A stretch of DNA of 64,000 bases from Chloroflexota bacterium (GTDB lineage: Bacteria > Chloroflexota > Limnocylindria > QHBO01). Below, in pieces: positions 25,293 to 34,508 of the stretch (position 1 is the first letter of the stretch; the number at the start of each line of letters is the position of its first letter). The position numbers were made by a program, and so were the translations under genes. The stretch spans positions 1 to 64,000 of the forward strand of contig JBBDXT010000005.1 in assembly GCA_040902225.1 (NCBI GenBank), written 5' to 3'. The notes beneath the pieces were generated by a model, which saw only the letters and a program-made list of their open reading frames with translations, had not been told where the DNA came from and ran no database searches.

Positions 25293-26138
25293 TCAGCGGC
25301 CCACGATCACCAACACGACGATGAGTCCGGCAAACAGCAGCCGATAGACACTGAAGACGGTGACTGACCGGGTCCGCAGCCACGACAGCAGGAATCCGAT
25401 GGCCAGCATCCCCGAGATGGCCGCCGCGACGAAGCCCGCGGCGATCGCCAGCCACTCAGTTCCGGTGTGACTCACGTCGAGCAGCTTGCGGGAGCCGTAC
25501 AGGCCGGCGCCAAGGGTGATCGGCGTGGCCAGCAGGAAGCTTAAGCGCGCGGCGGACTCCCGCGTCAAGCCGAGGGCCAGGCCTGCGCTGATGGTCGCGC
25601 CGGAGCGGCTGATACCCGGCAGCAAGGCGAGCGCCTGGCTGAGCCCGATTGCCAGCGCGCTCGGGGCATCGAGGCCGTCGATCTCGCGTCGGCGGGAACC
25701 GAGGCGATCGGCCAGCCAGAGCGCGACGGCTCCCAGGACAAGGAAGCCCGCGATCGCGAGGCGGACGCCGTCGTTGTCGGCATGCAGCACCCGATCGATC
25801 AGATCCTCGCCCACGAAGCCGATCAGAGCCGCGGGGACGGTTGCGAGGACGAGGAGCCACGCCAGGCGGCGATCCGCATCGCCCCCGATTCTGCGTTCGC
25901 GGACACTTGCCACCGCCGCGCCGAGCAGGCGCAGCCAGTCACCGGCGAAGTACCAGAGCAGCGCCAGCAGCGTGCCCAGGTGCAGGAAGACGTCGAACGA
26001 GAGGGTGCCGATCACCCCGCCGCTCCGCCAGCCGGCGATCCAGGGTGCCAGCTCGAGATGGGCGCTGGAGCTGACCGGGATGAACTCGGTCAGCCCCTGC
26101 AGGATCCCGATCAGCGCGGCCTGGAGGACGAGGTCCAC
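25293..26138 (-). CDS. uppP: Undecaprenyl-diphosphatase UppP/BacA
   Basis: Integral membrane enzyme that recycles undecaprenyl pyrophosphate for cell-wall and polymer synthesis, and often gives bacitracin resistance. The 281-residue protein has the two active-site motifs: GLTEFIPVSSSAHLEL (near 16-31) and PGISRSGATISAGL (near 172), with the catalytic Ser/Arg. Eight hydrophobic helices are visible. It begins with GTG, 24 nt after the stop of hppA, and may share its transcript. Confidence 0.95.
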   Translation of the reverse strand: MDLVLQAALIGILQGLTEFIPVSSSAHLELAPWIAGWRSGGVIGTLSFDVFLHLGTLLALLWYFAGDWLRLLGAAVASVRERRIGGDADRRLAWLLVLATVPAALIGFVGEDLIDRVLHADNDGVRLAIAGFLVLGAVALWLADRLGSRRREIDGLDAPSALAIGLSQALALLPGISRSGATISAGLALGLTRESAARLSFLLATPITLGAGLYGSRKLLDVSHTGTEWLAIAAGFVAAAISGMLAIGFLLSWLRTRSVTVFSVYRLLFAGLIVVLVIVGR

Positions 26139-26162
26139 GGCTCTCCCGTGCTCGAGCTGTTG

Positions 26163-28370
26163 CTAACGGATGAAGAGGGGGGCCAGGACCAGCGTGATCG
26201 TCGCGAGGAGCTTGACCAGGACGTGGAGCGACGGGCCGGCAGTGTCCTTGAAAGGATCACCGACCGTGTCGCCCACCACAGCCGCTGCGTGAGCGGGCGT
26301 GCCCTTGCCGATGACGTTGCCGTCGTCATCCTTGAGGTTCCCCGATTCGATGTACTTCTTGGCGTTGTCCCACGCGCCGCCGCCATTGTTGAGCACCGTG
26401 GCCAGCATCACGCCCGCGATGGTGCCGACCATCAGCAGCCCGGCGACCGCCTGGTAGCCCAGCAGCAGGCCGACCAGGATCGGGGTGGCCACGGCCACCA
26501 GCCCGGGTGCGACCATCTGGCGCAGGGCGGCCCGCGTGGTGATGTCCACCACGCGGGCGTAGTCGGGCCGCTGGGTGTAATCCATGATGCCGGGCATCTC
26601 GCGAAACTGCCGACGCACCTCGACGATGATCGCCTGGGCCGTCGTCCCCACCGCCCGGATGGCCAGCGAGCTGAAGAAGTAAACCAGCATGGCGCCGATC
26701 AGCGCCGCGACGAAGACGCTGACATCCGCCAGGTTGACGGAGGTCAGCAGCTCGCCGCCACGGTTGCGCTGGATCAGGTTGACCTTGTCGATATAGGCGC
26801 TGAAGAGGAGGAAGGCGGCGAGGCTGGCGCTGGCGATGGCGTAGCCCTTGGTCAGCGCCTTGGTGGTGTTGCCGACCGCGTCGAGGCGATCGGTGATCTC
26901 GCGCGCGCCGGCCTCGGCACGGCTGAACTCGGCCACGCCACCAGCGTTGTCGGTGATCGGGCCGAAGGTGTCCATGGCCAGGATGTAGGCGGTGGTCATC
27001 AGCATGCCCATCGTCGCCACCGCGGTCCCGAAGATGCCGCCCACGTCGTGGCCATCGGCTGCCTTCAGGCCGGCCTGCGAGCCGAGCCAGTGCGAGGCGA
27101 GGATGGCCACCCCGATCGAGATGGCGGTCACGAACGTCGTCTCGAAGCCCACCGCCGTGCCCGAGATGATGTTGGTTGCCGGCCCGGTCTTCGAGGCTTC
27201 CGCGATCTCACGCACCGGTCGGTAGCCACCGGCGGTGTAGTACTGCGTGATGTAGACGAACACGACGCTGGTGGCGAGGCCCACCAGCCCGGCGCCGAAG
27301 AACCAGACCCAGGCCGGCCAGCCATTGCCGCCGACGGTGCCACCGGTGTCCATCATGATGCTGGTCGTGATGAAGAGGCCGACCACCGACAGCAGGCTGG
27401 TCACCCAGTAGCCGCGGTTCAGGATGTTCATGGGGTTCTCGGTCTCGCTGCCCCGGATGAAGAACATCGCCACGATGGTCGCCAACAGGCCGAAGCCACG
27501 CACGACCAGCGGGAAGAAAATCCAGCCCTCCGGGTGCGGCCACCCGGCGGTATCGGCGATGGTGAAGACGGCGACGCCCAGGATCATGGCGCCGATGTTC
27601 TCGGCGGCAGTCGACTCGAACAGGTCGGCACCACGGCCGGCGCAGTCGCCGACGTTGTCGCCGACCAGGTCGGCGATCACGGCCGCATTCCGGGGATCGT
27701 CCTCCGGGATGCCCTTCTCGATCTTGCCGACCAGGTCGGAGCCCACGTCGGCGGCCTTGGTGTAGATGCCGCCACCGAGCTGCGCGAAGAGGGCCACGAA
27801 CGAGGCGCCGAAGCCGAAGCCGACGATCAGGAACGGCGCCTCGGCGATCGTCACCTCGCCGATCAGGGTCTCGTAGGCGGTGAAGATGCCCCACACGCCG
27901 AGGAGCGAGAGGGCGACCACCAGGAAGCCGGAGACCGCGCCACCGCGCATCGCCACCTGCACCGCCTCGACCAGGCTGCGCCGAGCAGCGGCGGCGGTGC
28001 GGACGTTCGAGCGCACGCTGATGAACATGCCGATGATGCCCGAGGCCATCGAGCAGGCCGCGCCAACCAGGAATGCAACGGCGGTCATGATCCCGATCGG
28101 CGCGCCGGCAAGGGCGGGGACGTCGGCCACGTCCCGGGTCTCGACGAGGGTGATGACGACGCCGATGATCAGCGCGCCGACCAGGGCCAGCAGGCCGATG
28201 GTCGTGTACTGGCGCTTGACGAAGGCGTCAGCTCCCTCGCGGATCGTGTCACCCACGTCCTGCATCGCCTGCGGGCCCTTGTCGCGGGAGAGGACATCGC
28301 GGGCCAGGTAGAGGGCGAAGGCGACCGCGGCCAGGCCGGCGGCGGGGATCACCCAGATGATGAACTCCAT
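26163..28370 (-). CDS. hppA: K+-independent membrane H+-translocating pyrophosphatase
   Basis: Couples PPi hydrolysis to proton export across the membrane. The 735-residue, about 16-helix protein carries the PPi/Mg2+ site DVGSDLVGKIEKGIPEDDPRN (starts near 215) and the loop GDNVGDCAGRGADLFES. A third acidic motif is DTFGPITDNAGGVAEF. The diagnostic position reads GNTTKALTKG: Lys and Thr here are found in K+-independent enzymes, whereas K+-dependent ones have Ala. The Shine-Dalgarno GGAGG lies 5 nt before the ATG. It is followed closely by uppP; both deal with pyrophosphate-type substrates. Confidence 0.95.
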   Translation of the reverse strand: MEFIIWVIPAAGLAAVAFALYLARDVLSRDKGPQAMQDVGDTIREGADAFVKRQYTTIGLLALVGALIIGVVITLVETRDVADVPALAGAPIGIMTAVAFLVGAACSMASGIIGMFISVRSNVRTAAAARRSLVEAVQVAMRGGAVSGFLVVALSLLGVWGIFTAYETLIGEVTIAEAPFLIVGFGFGASFVALFAQLGGGIYTKAADVGSDLVGKIEKGIPEDDPRNAAVIADLVGDNVGDCAGRGADLFESTAAENIGAMILGVAVFTIADTAGWPHPEGWIFFPLVVRGFGLLATIVAMFFIRGSETENPMNILNRGYWVTSLLSVVGLFITTSIMMDTGGTVGGNGWPAWVWFFGAGLVGLATSVVFVYITQYYTAGGYRPVREIAEASKTGPATNIISGTAVGFETTFVTAISIGVAILASHWLGSQAGLKAADGHDVGGIFGTAVATMGMLMTTAYILAMDTFGPITDNAGGVAEFSRAEAGAREITDRLDAVGNTTKALTKGYAIASASLAAFLLFSAYIDKVNLIQRNRGGELLTSVNLADVSVFVAALIGAMLVYFFSSLAIRAVGTTAQAIIVEVRRQFREMPGIMDYTQRPDYARVVDITTRAALRQMVAPGLVAVATPILVGLLLGYQAVAGLLMVGTIAGVMLATVLNNGGGAWDNAKKYIESGNLKDDDGNVIGKGTPAHAAAVVGDTVGDPFKDTAGPSLHVLVKLLATITLVLAPLFIR

Positions 28371-28535
28371 GAAACCTCCGAATTGGGCTGAGCGATTCGG
28401 TCGCTGCTATTCAGGGCGCGCCCGGCTCGCTTATCGCATCGTCTCGCACACGGAAACGCCGGCGGAGGGTCGCATCAGCGCGTCCGCCAGCGGAGCGCCG
28501 GTATGGTAGCCCGGCCTCTCGCAGCGGGTCAACCT

Positions 28536-30614
28536 TCAGGGCAGCCAGTGTGGCAGCCAGCCATCCGCGGTGAGCCGCTGCACCTGGCCGCTCCCCAGGC
28601 TGAGGAGCCAGATGCCCCCCGGCTCCGCGCCGATCACCATCGATCCCGGTTCGGGGGCGAAGGATGCCGAGCGCGTGCCGGGGCCCGGGACGGCAATCGC
28701 CTCGCCGGTCGCCCCGAGCGCCGATGTTACCCAGAGGTCTCCTCCGCCAGTCTCGGCGCCAGCCAGCCGAACGAAGGCGTAGCGGCCAGCGGCGTCGACG
28801 GCCGGCCGCGAAGCGCCGGAACCGAACGCGGTGGCGCTGACCGAGGTTGCGAAGCGGCCCAGGCTCACGACCTGCAGCACGGCCACCTGGGTCGCCCCCA
28901 GCTCGCGCGATGCTGGATCGAGGATCGCCACCGCCGAATGGGGCCGATAGGGCATCGGGTCTATCGCCGAGCCGGCAGTCAGGCCCGCGACCAGCACCCC
29001 GCTCCCGTCGGGGAGCCAGGTCGGCTCAGAGAGCGCCACGAAGGGGGCGGAGGTGTGCTGCTGCAGCTCGAGGTCAAGGATGCCGACTCGCCCCGCCTCA
29101 TCGACGAACGCGAGGGCGGTTCCGTCGGGGGACATGCGCGGGGCACGCAGCAGGGGCACCGGCGTCGCCTGACCCGCCGACGGGGACGCGAGCGAGCCCG
29201 ACGGGAGCTCGATCGGCCGCGCGTCGCTCCCATCGGCGTCACGCATCCAGAGGCCCAGGCTCGATCCCAACACAGGATCGGCGCGACCGAAGGTGATGAC
29301 CGTGCCATCGGGCGAGTAGGCAGCGTCGAACTCGATGACGCCCGGTTCGGTCAGCAGGCGACGCGCCGTGCCGTCCGTCCCCTGCCAGACGATCCCGGCG
29401 CCGTCCCCGGTGAGATAGGCACGCCCGTCGGGCGACACCGCATACGAGATGACGGGTGAGAGCTCGGCCGAGAGCTGACGCTGGTTCGACCCGTCGGGAT
29501 TCATGGCCCACAGGTTCGCGATCCCGGCGCGGTTGGAGACGAAGACGACCTGGTTGGAGAGGGTGGCCGTTGGAGCCCCGGTGGTGAAGGTCCACGACAT
29601 GCCCGTGGGCATTCCCGTCCCGTCGGCACCGAGCAGGCCGGGTCCGAGCGTGACCTGGTAGGTCGTGTTGGGATCGAGCGGGCCGGACGGCTGGAATCGC
29701 AGGATCCGCGCAGCAGCGTCAGTGAGGCCGCCCGCGCCCGGCGGAGCGATCACGTCCAGGGAGCCCGCCACGGCCGGCGTGATGGTCAGCAGGTCATCGT
29801 GCACGCTCTCCGGGTCGAGCGGCTGGCGGAAGACGAGCGCGATCGGGGTGATGACGGAGATTCCGGCAACCCCGTCGGCGGGAACGATCGCATCGACCGT
29901 GAGCCCGGCCGCCACGGTGCGGAACGAGAGCCGGAACGGGCGCTCGAGCGGCGTACCCGCCTGATCCCGTGCGCCGACCCCGATCGTCAGCGAGTACCGA
30001 CGATTGGCCTCCCAGCCGGCAACCGGCACGACCGTCAGTCGCTCGCGGCTCCAGCGCAGCGCCACTTCGGAGGTGGGCGTAACCTCGATCGCACCCTCAA
30101 CCGAGGCGGTGTCCATCAGGGTCGAGAAGTCCACCACGATCGGTGCGTCGAGTGCGACATCGCCGGCGGCATCGAGCGGATCCGACCCGACGACCGTGGG
30201 ATTCCCGACGGTCACGAAGGTGAACCGCTCGGGCACCCCGACCATCTCGTTGCCCGCACGGTCACGGACGCCAGGGCCGATGGAGACCTCAAACTCAGTC
30301 CGCAACGGCAGACGAGCGGCCGGTGTGAAGGTGAGGCTGGTCGCGCTCCAGCTGAACGCGCCGTCGATCGGGGGGTCGATGGCGAAGGCTGCCTGTGCCG
30401 AGGCGTGCTCGACGGGCTCAGAGAAGTCGACCTCGATGCTGGTGGTGGTCAGCGCCAGATCGGCATCGTCACTGAGGTGCTGCGTCAGCGAGATCGCGAC
30501 CACGGCCGGGCCGCGGGCGTCGACCGTCGATGCGTAATACAGGATGGCGGCAAGCACCGCGAACCCGAGCACGAGTACCGCCATGTTCCTGAGTGGCACG
30601 GCGCGCTTCATCAC
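28536..30614 (-). CDS. Surface protein with SbsA-type Ig-like domains and TolB-like propeller
   Basis: A large (692 aa) envelope-anchored protein of unknown role. A basic N-terminus and one membrane helix (MAVLVLGFAVLAAILYYA) are followed by three SbsA/Big_5 Ig-like domains (about 35-340), recognisable by repeats such as IEVDFSEPVEHAS, IVVDFSTLMDTAS and IALVFRQPLDPES, each ending near YxLTIGxG. A WD40/PD40 (TolB-like) propeller then runs to the end (FVSNRAGIANLWAMNPDGSN, AVSPDG, SPDGTVITFGR). GTG 30614 or ATG 30611 is chosen because TAGCAT lies about 10 nt upstream. It is divergent from lepB across a symmetric -10. Confidence 0.82.
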   Translation of the reverse strand: MMKRAVPLRNMAVLVLGFAVLAAILYYASTVDARGPAVVAISLTQHLSDDADLALTTTSIEVDFSEPVEHASAQAAFAIDPPIDGAFSWSATSLTFTPAARLPLRTEFEVSIGPGVRDRAGNEMVGVPERFTFVTVGNPTVVGSDPLDAAGDVALDAPIVVDFSTLMDTASVEGAIEVTPTSEVALRWSRERLTVVPVAGWEANRRYSLTIGVGARDQAGTPLERPFRLSFRTVAAGLTVDAIVPADGVAGISVITPIALVFRQPLDPESVHDDLLTITPAVAGSLDVIAPPGAGGLTDAAARILRFQPSGPLDPNTTYQVTLGPGLLGADGTGMPTGMSWTFTTGAPTATLSNQVVFVSNRAGIANLWAMNPDGSNQRQLSAELSPVISYAVSPDGRAYLTGDGAGIVWQGTDGTARRLLTEPGVIEFDAAYSPDGTVITFGRADPVLGSSLGLWMRDADGSDARPIELPSGSLASPSAGQATPVPLLRAPRMSPDGTALAFVDEAGRVGILDLELQQHTSAPFVALSEPTWLPDGSGVLVAGLTAGSAIDPMPYRPHSAVAILDPASRELGATQVAVLQVVSLGRFATSVSATAFGSGASRPAVDAAGRYAFVRLAGAETGGGDLWVTSALGATGEAIAVPGPGTRSASFAPEPGSMVIGAEPGGIWLLSLGSGQVQRLTADGWLPHWLP

Positions 30615-30623
30615 TGAGCCCGC

Positions 30624-30630
30624 TATGCTA
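30624..30630. promoter_or_regulatory. Symmetric -10 element shared by divergent genes
   Basis: CTATGCTA holds TATGCT on the plus strand (towards lepB) and TAGCAT on the minus strand (towards the Ig-like/WD40 gene). Both fit the -10 pattern used elsewhere in this window. Confidence 0.45.
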
Positions 30631-30666
30631 CGCGCCGCCTGCCACGCCCTCACCTGACGGAGCCCG

Positions 30667-31386
30667 ATGACCTACACCCCTCCGCCGACGCCCGGCTCAG
30701 ACCTGCCGGCCAGCGGCGAGCCACCGGCCCCGCGTCGCAGGCTCGGATGCGCCCTCGAGATCGTCGAGACACTGGTGCTGACGCTGGTGATCTACCTGGT
30801 CATTCACAACTTCGTGGCCCAGCCGTTCGAGGTTGAGCAGCAGTCGATGGTGCCGACCGTCAACCCCGGCGAATACGTGCTGATCGACAAGATCTCGCCG
30901 CGGTTCAACGATTACGAGCGGGGCGACGTCGTCGTCTTCCAGCCGCCCGACGGGTTCGGACAGGGCGGGGTGCCGTTCATCAAGCGCGTCATCGGCATGC
31001 CCGGCGACAAGGTCAGCCTGGAGAACGGTCGCGTCTTCGTGCAGGAGCCCGGCGGGAGCCCGGTGCGCATCGAGGAGCCGTACGTCGTTCACACCATCGG
31101 TGGCGGGATCGCACCGACCCTGCCGAAGGACTCGGAGGGGACCACCTCCTGGACCGTCCCCGCGGGCACCTATTTCGTGATGGGCGACAACCGTCCCGAC
31201 AGCCAGGACTCGCGCTTCTTCGGGGTGGTCGAGCGCGAGCTGATCGTGGGTCGCGCCTGGCTGCGCTACTTCCCCCTGGATCGGGTGGGCCTGGTGGACC
31301 ACCCGACCTACGCCGGCCTCTCGACCGCAGCCTACGACCGGGCAGGCTCCTCGGCCACGATCCAGCTGTCGATGGCGCGTCCGTAG
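30667..31386 (+). CDS. lepB: Signal peptidase I
   Basis: Membrane serine protease that removes signal peptides from exported proteins. The 239-residue protein has a Pro-rich cytoplasmic start, one transmembrane helix ([19 protein letters not shown], near 33-51), the nucleophile Ser in QQSMVPTV (near 61), the [10 protein letters not shown] box, the general-base Lys in [11 protein letters not shown] (near 108) and the [12 protein letters not shown] box (near 175). A GACGGAG sequence lies 5 nt before the ATG. Its last 55 nt overlap the 3' end of ndk on the other strand. Confidence 0.96.
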   Translation: MTYTPPPTPGSDLPASGEPPAPRRRLGCALEIVETLVLTLVIYLVIHNFVAQPFEVEQQSMVPTVNPGEYVLIDKISPRFNDYERGDVVVFQPPDGFGQGGVPFIKRVIGMPGDKVSLENGRVFVQEPGGSPVRIEEPYVVHTIGGGIAPTLPKDSEGTTSWTVPAGTYFVMGDNRPDSQDSRFFGVVERELIVGRAWLRYFPLDRVGLVDHPTYAGLSTAAYDRAGSSATIQLSMARP

Positions 31387-31799
31387 TCGACCAGGTCCTC
31401 CGGATCGAACCAGAACGCGAGCTCCGCGGCCGCGGTCTCCACCGCATCCGAGGCGTGAATCAAGTTTCGCAGGCCGCTGATCCCCAGGTCGCCGCGGATG
31501 GTGCCCGGCTCGGCCTCGTTGGGCATCGTGCTGCCAACCATGCGGCGGACGGTGGCAATGGCATCGGGCCCCTCGAGCGCCACTGCGGCGACCGGGCCGG
31601 AGATGATGAAGTCGACCAGGCCCGCGTAGAAATGCTTCCCTTCGTGAACGGCGTAATGCCGTTCGGCGAGGGCTCGTGACACGTCCAGCATGCGCAGTCC
31701 GACCAGTTTGAGTCCCTTCCGCTCGAATCGGCCGACGATCTCTCCGACGAGCCCTCGCTGGACGCCATCCGGCTTGATCAGGACGAGTGTGCGTTCCAT
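31332..31799 (-). CDS. ndk: Nucleoside diphosphate kinase
   Basis: Balances NTP and dNTP pools by phosphate transfer through a histidine. The 155-residue protein begins [21 protein letters not shown], has the [14 protein letters not shown] segment, the [10 protein letters not shown] loop and the catalytic His in [12 protein letters not shown] (near 118; family NxxHGSDS). The ATG at 31799 is the start of the conserved domain. It overlaps lepB tail-to-tail by 55 nt, so the C-termini of both proteins are encoded by the same DNA. Confidence 0.96.
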   Translation of the reverse strand: MERTLVLIKPDGVQRGLVGEIVGRFERKGLKLVGLRMLDVSRALAERHYAVHEGKHFYAGLVDFIISGPVAAVALEGPDAIATVRRMVGSTMPNEAEPGTIRGDLGISGLRNLIHASDAVETAAAELAFWFDPEDLVDYGRAIDSWIVAEEPARS

Positions 31800-31824
31800 G
31801 CGGAAGTCGGCTCCGTGCAGGTGG

Positions 31825-32616
31825 TCAGGAGCGTGCAGCGCGGTCGAAGGCGATGGTGGCATCCGCCTCGCGGCCGGCGGCGCGCAAGAGGTCGCCGTAG
31901 AGTAGCAGACGCTCCGCCGGGGCCTCCTCGCCGAGGGTCGGCTCCAGGACGATGGCCCCCTCGGGCCCGATCCTGGCGTCGAGTCGCAGCGCCGCCGCCA
32001 GCTGGCGATCTCCTGCGTCGAGCTCCCCCGCCGCAAAGGCACGACGCGCGGCCTCGAGCCGCGTGTGGGCCGCTGCGGTTCGCTCGGGCGTGGGTGGCGC
32101 GGGCGGCGTCTCCGCGAGGCTTCCGGCACCCTCGGTTCGTCGAGCCGGCGAGCGAAACGACGATGGAGCGGGCCACGTGATCCGCGTCGCGACACCGCCC
32201 CGCAGCTTCCATGCCTCATCGACCCCGATCGTCGACACAACCCGCTCCGCGAGCCGGGCGGCGCGGTCTGGGTCCCCCGCGGCCGCCACCGCCTCGGCCT
32301 CGATCAGCATGACCAATGGGCTGCGCCGTTCGAGGCTGCTGCTCCGAATCGCCTCGATCGCGCTGCCGGCGGCGAGCGGCCGGCCCTGGCGCCAGAGGGC
32401 CTCGGCCAGCAGGGCTCGCGCGCCGTCGAGCTCCTCCAGGCCTCCCTTGCCGGCTGCCTCCAGGCCGGCGATGAAACGGAGCAGGACCCCCTCGGCCAGG
32501 CCATACAACCCTGACCCCAGCTGCGCACGCGCCAGGCCAAGCTCGTCCGGGATGAGATCGACGACCTCGAGCGGGGCGTCCCAGCCCGGGGCGGTGGCCG
32601 GTGAGCGCCGGGTCAT
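31825..32616 (-). CDS. TPR-like helical repeat protein
   Basis: Not assignable to a named family. The 263-residue protein is helical and Ala/Leu/Arg-rich with degenerate tetratricopeptide spacing: [44 protein letters not shown], and near the C-terminus [23 protein letters not shown] Pro/Thr-rich linker (about 150-180) separates two halves. The start overlaps the stop of the M16 peptidase gene by 4 nt, so it is probably translated from the same message, and ndk follows 25 nt later. Confidence 0.65.
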   Translation of the reverse strand: MTRRSPATAPGWDAPLEVVDLIPDELGLARAQLGSGLYGLAEGVLLRFIAGLEAAGKGGLEELDGARALLAEALWRQGRPLAAGSAIEAIRSSSLERRSPLVMLIEAEAVAAAGDPDRAARLAERVVSTIGVDEAWKLRGGVATRITWPAPSSFRSPARRTEGAGSLAETPPAPPTPERTAAAHTRLEAARRAFAAGELDAGDRQLAAALRLDARIGPEGAIVLEPTLGEEAPAERLLLYGDLLRAAGREADATIAFDRAARS

Positions 32617-33938
32617 CTCTGCACCATCCGTTCGAAGCCGAGGCGCGAGCGGAACGGGCCGAGCACGGCGAGGCGGGCGAGCTCGGGTCGCACGTGTTGT
32701 CGTGCCACTCGCAGCAGGTCATCGACCGTCACCGCCTCGAGCCGCTCGATCACCTCGTCCACGGTCAGGATCCGCGGCAGCAGGCTCTCGCCCGTCCCGA
32801 ACCAGGATGCCACGGCTCCCGTCTCTTCCATGCGCAGCTCCAGGCGTCCGCGGGTGTAGGCGCGAGCCCGATCGAGCTCTGCCGAGCTGACCGGCTCCTG
32901 AACGACCCGCTCCAGCTGCTCCAGGATGGCGGCGATCAGGGCCGGCGCCTGGTCCGGCTCGAAACCGGCGTGCACGCCGAACGTTCCACAATCCGCGTAC
33001 GTGGCGCCAAAGGTCGACACGTCGTAGGACAACGATCGTCGCTCGCGCAGCTCCACGAACAGGCGGCTGCTCATCCCGTCGCCCAGGACTGCACCCAGCA
33101 GGTCGAGCGCCCAGCGGTCGGGGTGATCGCGGGCCACGCCGGGCATCCCGATGCACAGGTTTCCCTGGGAGAGCCGGCGGAAGGCGAGCCGTACCGCACC
33201 GGGCGCCGCCGGCTTGGGTGCCTCCAGCGCGGGCGGCAGGTGGGTCGGAACCGATTCGGGCCCACCGGCCTCGAACCAGCCTCGTGCTGCCCGCAGGACC
33301 GCGTCGTGCTGGATAGCACCCGCCGCGGTGAGCACGATGTTCGCTGGCCGGTACCAGCGCTCCCAGTGACCGATGACGGTGTCGTGCCGCGCGCGGCGCA
33401 CACTGCGGGGCGTGCCGGCGATCTCCCGTCCGAGCGGGTGAGCGCCGAAGAGGAGCTCGTCGAAGAGGCTGAAGACGTGGTCTCCCGGCGAGTCGACGTA
33501 CATGCGGATCTCGTCGACGATCACCGGCTTCTCGCCGATGAGGTCGCGCTTGCGAAGGAGCGGCGACAGGACGAGATCGGCCACCACCTCCAGGGCTCGC
33601 GACGCGGCCTCGGCCGGGACGCGTGCGGTATAGATCGTCAGCTCGCGGTCGGTCGCCGCGTTGACGCTGCCACCACATCCCTCGACCGCCTCCGACAGGC
33701 CGCCGGGCTCCGGATAGCGCCGCGTCCCCTTGAAGACAAGGTGCTCGAGGAGGTGGGAGAGCCCGGCGTGCGCCTCGTCCTCGCTCCGCGAGCCGACGCC
33801 GACGAAGAGTCCAACGGCGACGGAGCGTGCGGTCGGCATCGGCTGGGTGACCACCCGCAGACCGTTGGGCAGCACGCTCCGCTGATAGGGGACCCTCGCC
33901 CGCGCGCGGACCCGTCCGGCGGGCGCGCCGGACCGCAC
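32613..33938 (-). CDS. M16-family zinc metallopeptidase
   Basis: A peptidase of the pitrilysin/mitochondrial-processing-peptidase group. The 441-residue protein has the inverted zinc motif HLLEH (in GLSHLLEHLVFKGT, near 65), the distal zinc Glu in GEKPVIVDEI (near 135), the RPANIVLTAAG segment and the C-terminal R/Y substrate-pocket region RSLSYDVSTFGATY (near 310). Length and two-lobed layout match the bacterial soluble M16B type. GTG 33938 is used because it lies right after the upstream stop (TGA-G-GTG) and begins the VLPNGLRVV domain. It forms an operon with the upstream unknown gene and the TPR gene. Confidence 0.9.
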   Translation of the reverse strand: MRSGAPAGRVRARARVPYQRSVLPNGLRVVTQPMPTARSVAVGLFVGVGSRSEDEAHAGLSHLLEHLVFKGTRRYPEPGGLSEAVEGCGGSVNAATDRELTIYTARVPAEAASRALEVVADLVLSPLLRKRDLIGEKPVIVDEIRMYVDSPGDHVFSLFDELLFGAHPLGREIAGTPRSVRRARHDTVIGHWERWYRPANIVLTAAGAIQHDAVLRAARGWFEAGGPESVPTHLPPALEAPKPAAPGAVRLAFRRLSQGNLCIGMPGVARDHPDRWALDLLGAVLGDGMSSRLFVELRERRSLSYDVSTFGATYADCGTFGVHAGFEPDQAPALIAAILEQLERVVQEPVSSAELDRARAYTRGRLELRMEETGAVASWFGTGESLLPRILTVDEVIERLEAVTVDDLLRVARQHVRPELARLAVLGPFRSRLGFERMVQR

Positions 33939-33939
33939 C

Positions 33940-34407
33940 TCAGGCCTCCTCGTCGTCGTCGCTCGCCTCTGGCGACATGAGCAGCTCCATCTGGATGAAT
34001 CGCAGGTCGCGGGCCAGCTCGCCGCTGGTACGGGGCAGCGGATGCGCCTCGTCCGTGTCGTCCTCGACGTCGGCGCGGGGCGCGGCGGTGGCGAATTCAA
34101 GCACGACCCGCTCCTCGCCGATGACGAGGGTGTAGACGAGCAGCTGATCTGAGGTGGTGTCGAACTGGAGGTAGTCGAACGAGTCGAGGTTGAGGCAGAT
34201 CGCCAGCGGCGTGAAGTAGCTGGCGATCTCGGGGTGGTCGACCACGATCCGTTCCACCCAGCCGGTCCCACTGCCGGTGATCTGCGTCCCCCGCCGATAG
34301 GTGTACGTCACGGTCTGCTTGAGCAACGGGCGCAGGAGGTTGTAGATGTCGCTCTTGTTGGTGACGACGCCGGTGTTGATGTAGAGCTTCGCTCGAGCGT
34401 CGTTCAT
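33940..34407 (-). CDS. Conserved-looking hypothetical protein upstream of M16 peptidase
   Basis: I do not recognise this family. The 155-residue protein is soluble, begins MNDARAKLYINTGVVTNKSD, has alternating strands (QTVTYTYRRGTQITGSGTGWVERIVVDHPEI), a central LNLDSFDYLQFDTTSDQLLVYTLVIGEERVV stretch and an acidic tail ending DDDEEA. The middle resembles a small beta-rich domain. It is the first gene of a cluster with the M16 peptidase (stop and start separated by 1 nt), TPR protein and ndk. A TAGACT hexamer near 34452-34457 on its strand may be its promoter. Confidence 0.7.
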   Translation of the reverse strand: MNDARAKLYINTGVVTNKSDIYNLLRPLLKQTVTYTYRRGTQITGSGTGWVERIVVDHPEIASYFTPLAICLNLDSFDYLQFDTTSDQLLVYTLVIGEERVVLEFATAAPRADVEDDTDEAHPLPRTSGELARDLRFIQMELLMSPEASDDDEEA

Positions 34408-34495
34408 CGGGTGCTCACGGGCTGCGCCTTGCAGTGGGGAATCGCGGGCGAGTCTAGCACCGGACTCCGGGCGCGGGAGGGCGCCGGGCGGCTGG

Positions 34496-34501
34496 TAGCA
34501 T
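34496..34501 (+). promoter_or_regulatory. -10-like TAGCAT that sets the coaX start
   Basis: TAGCAT, then exactly 7 nt, then the GTG at 34509. The ATG at 34500 falls inside the hexamer, so it is not the start. Confidence 0.55.
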
Positions 34502-34508
34502 GTGGCGC

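Noticed and set aside
25782-28391. An 869-codon plus-strand open frame antisense to uppP and hppA
   Set aside because: It is rich in His, Arg, Asp and Gly in a pattern produced by reading GC-rich genes backwards. The minus-strand genes have complete, recognisable domains.
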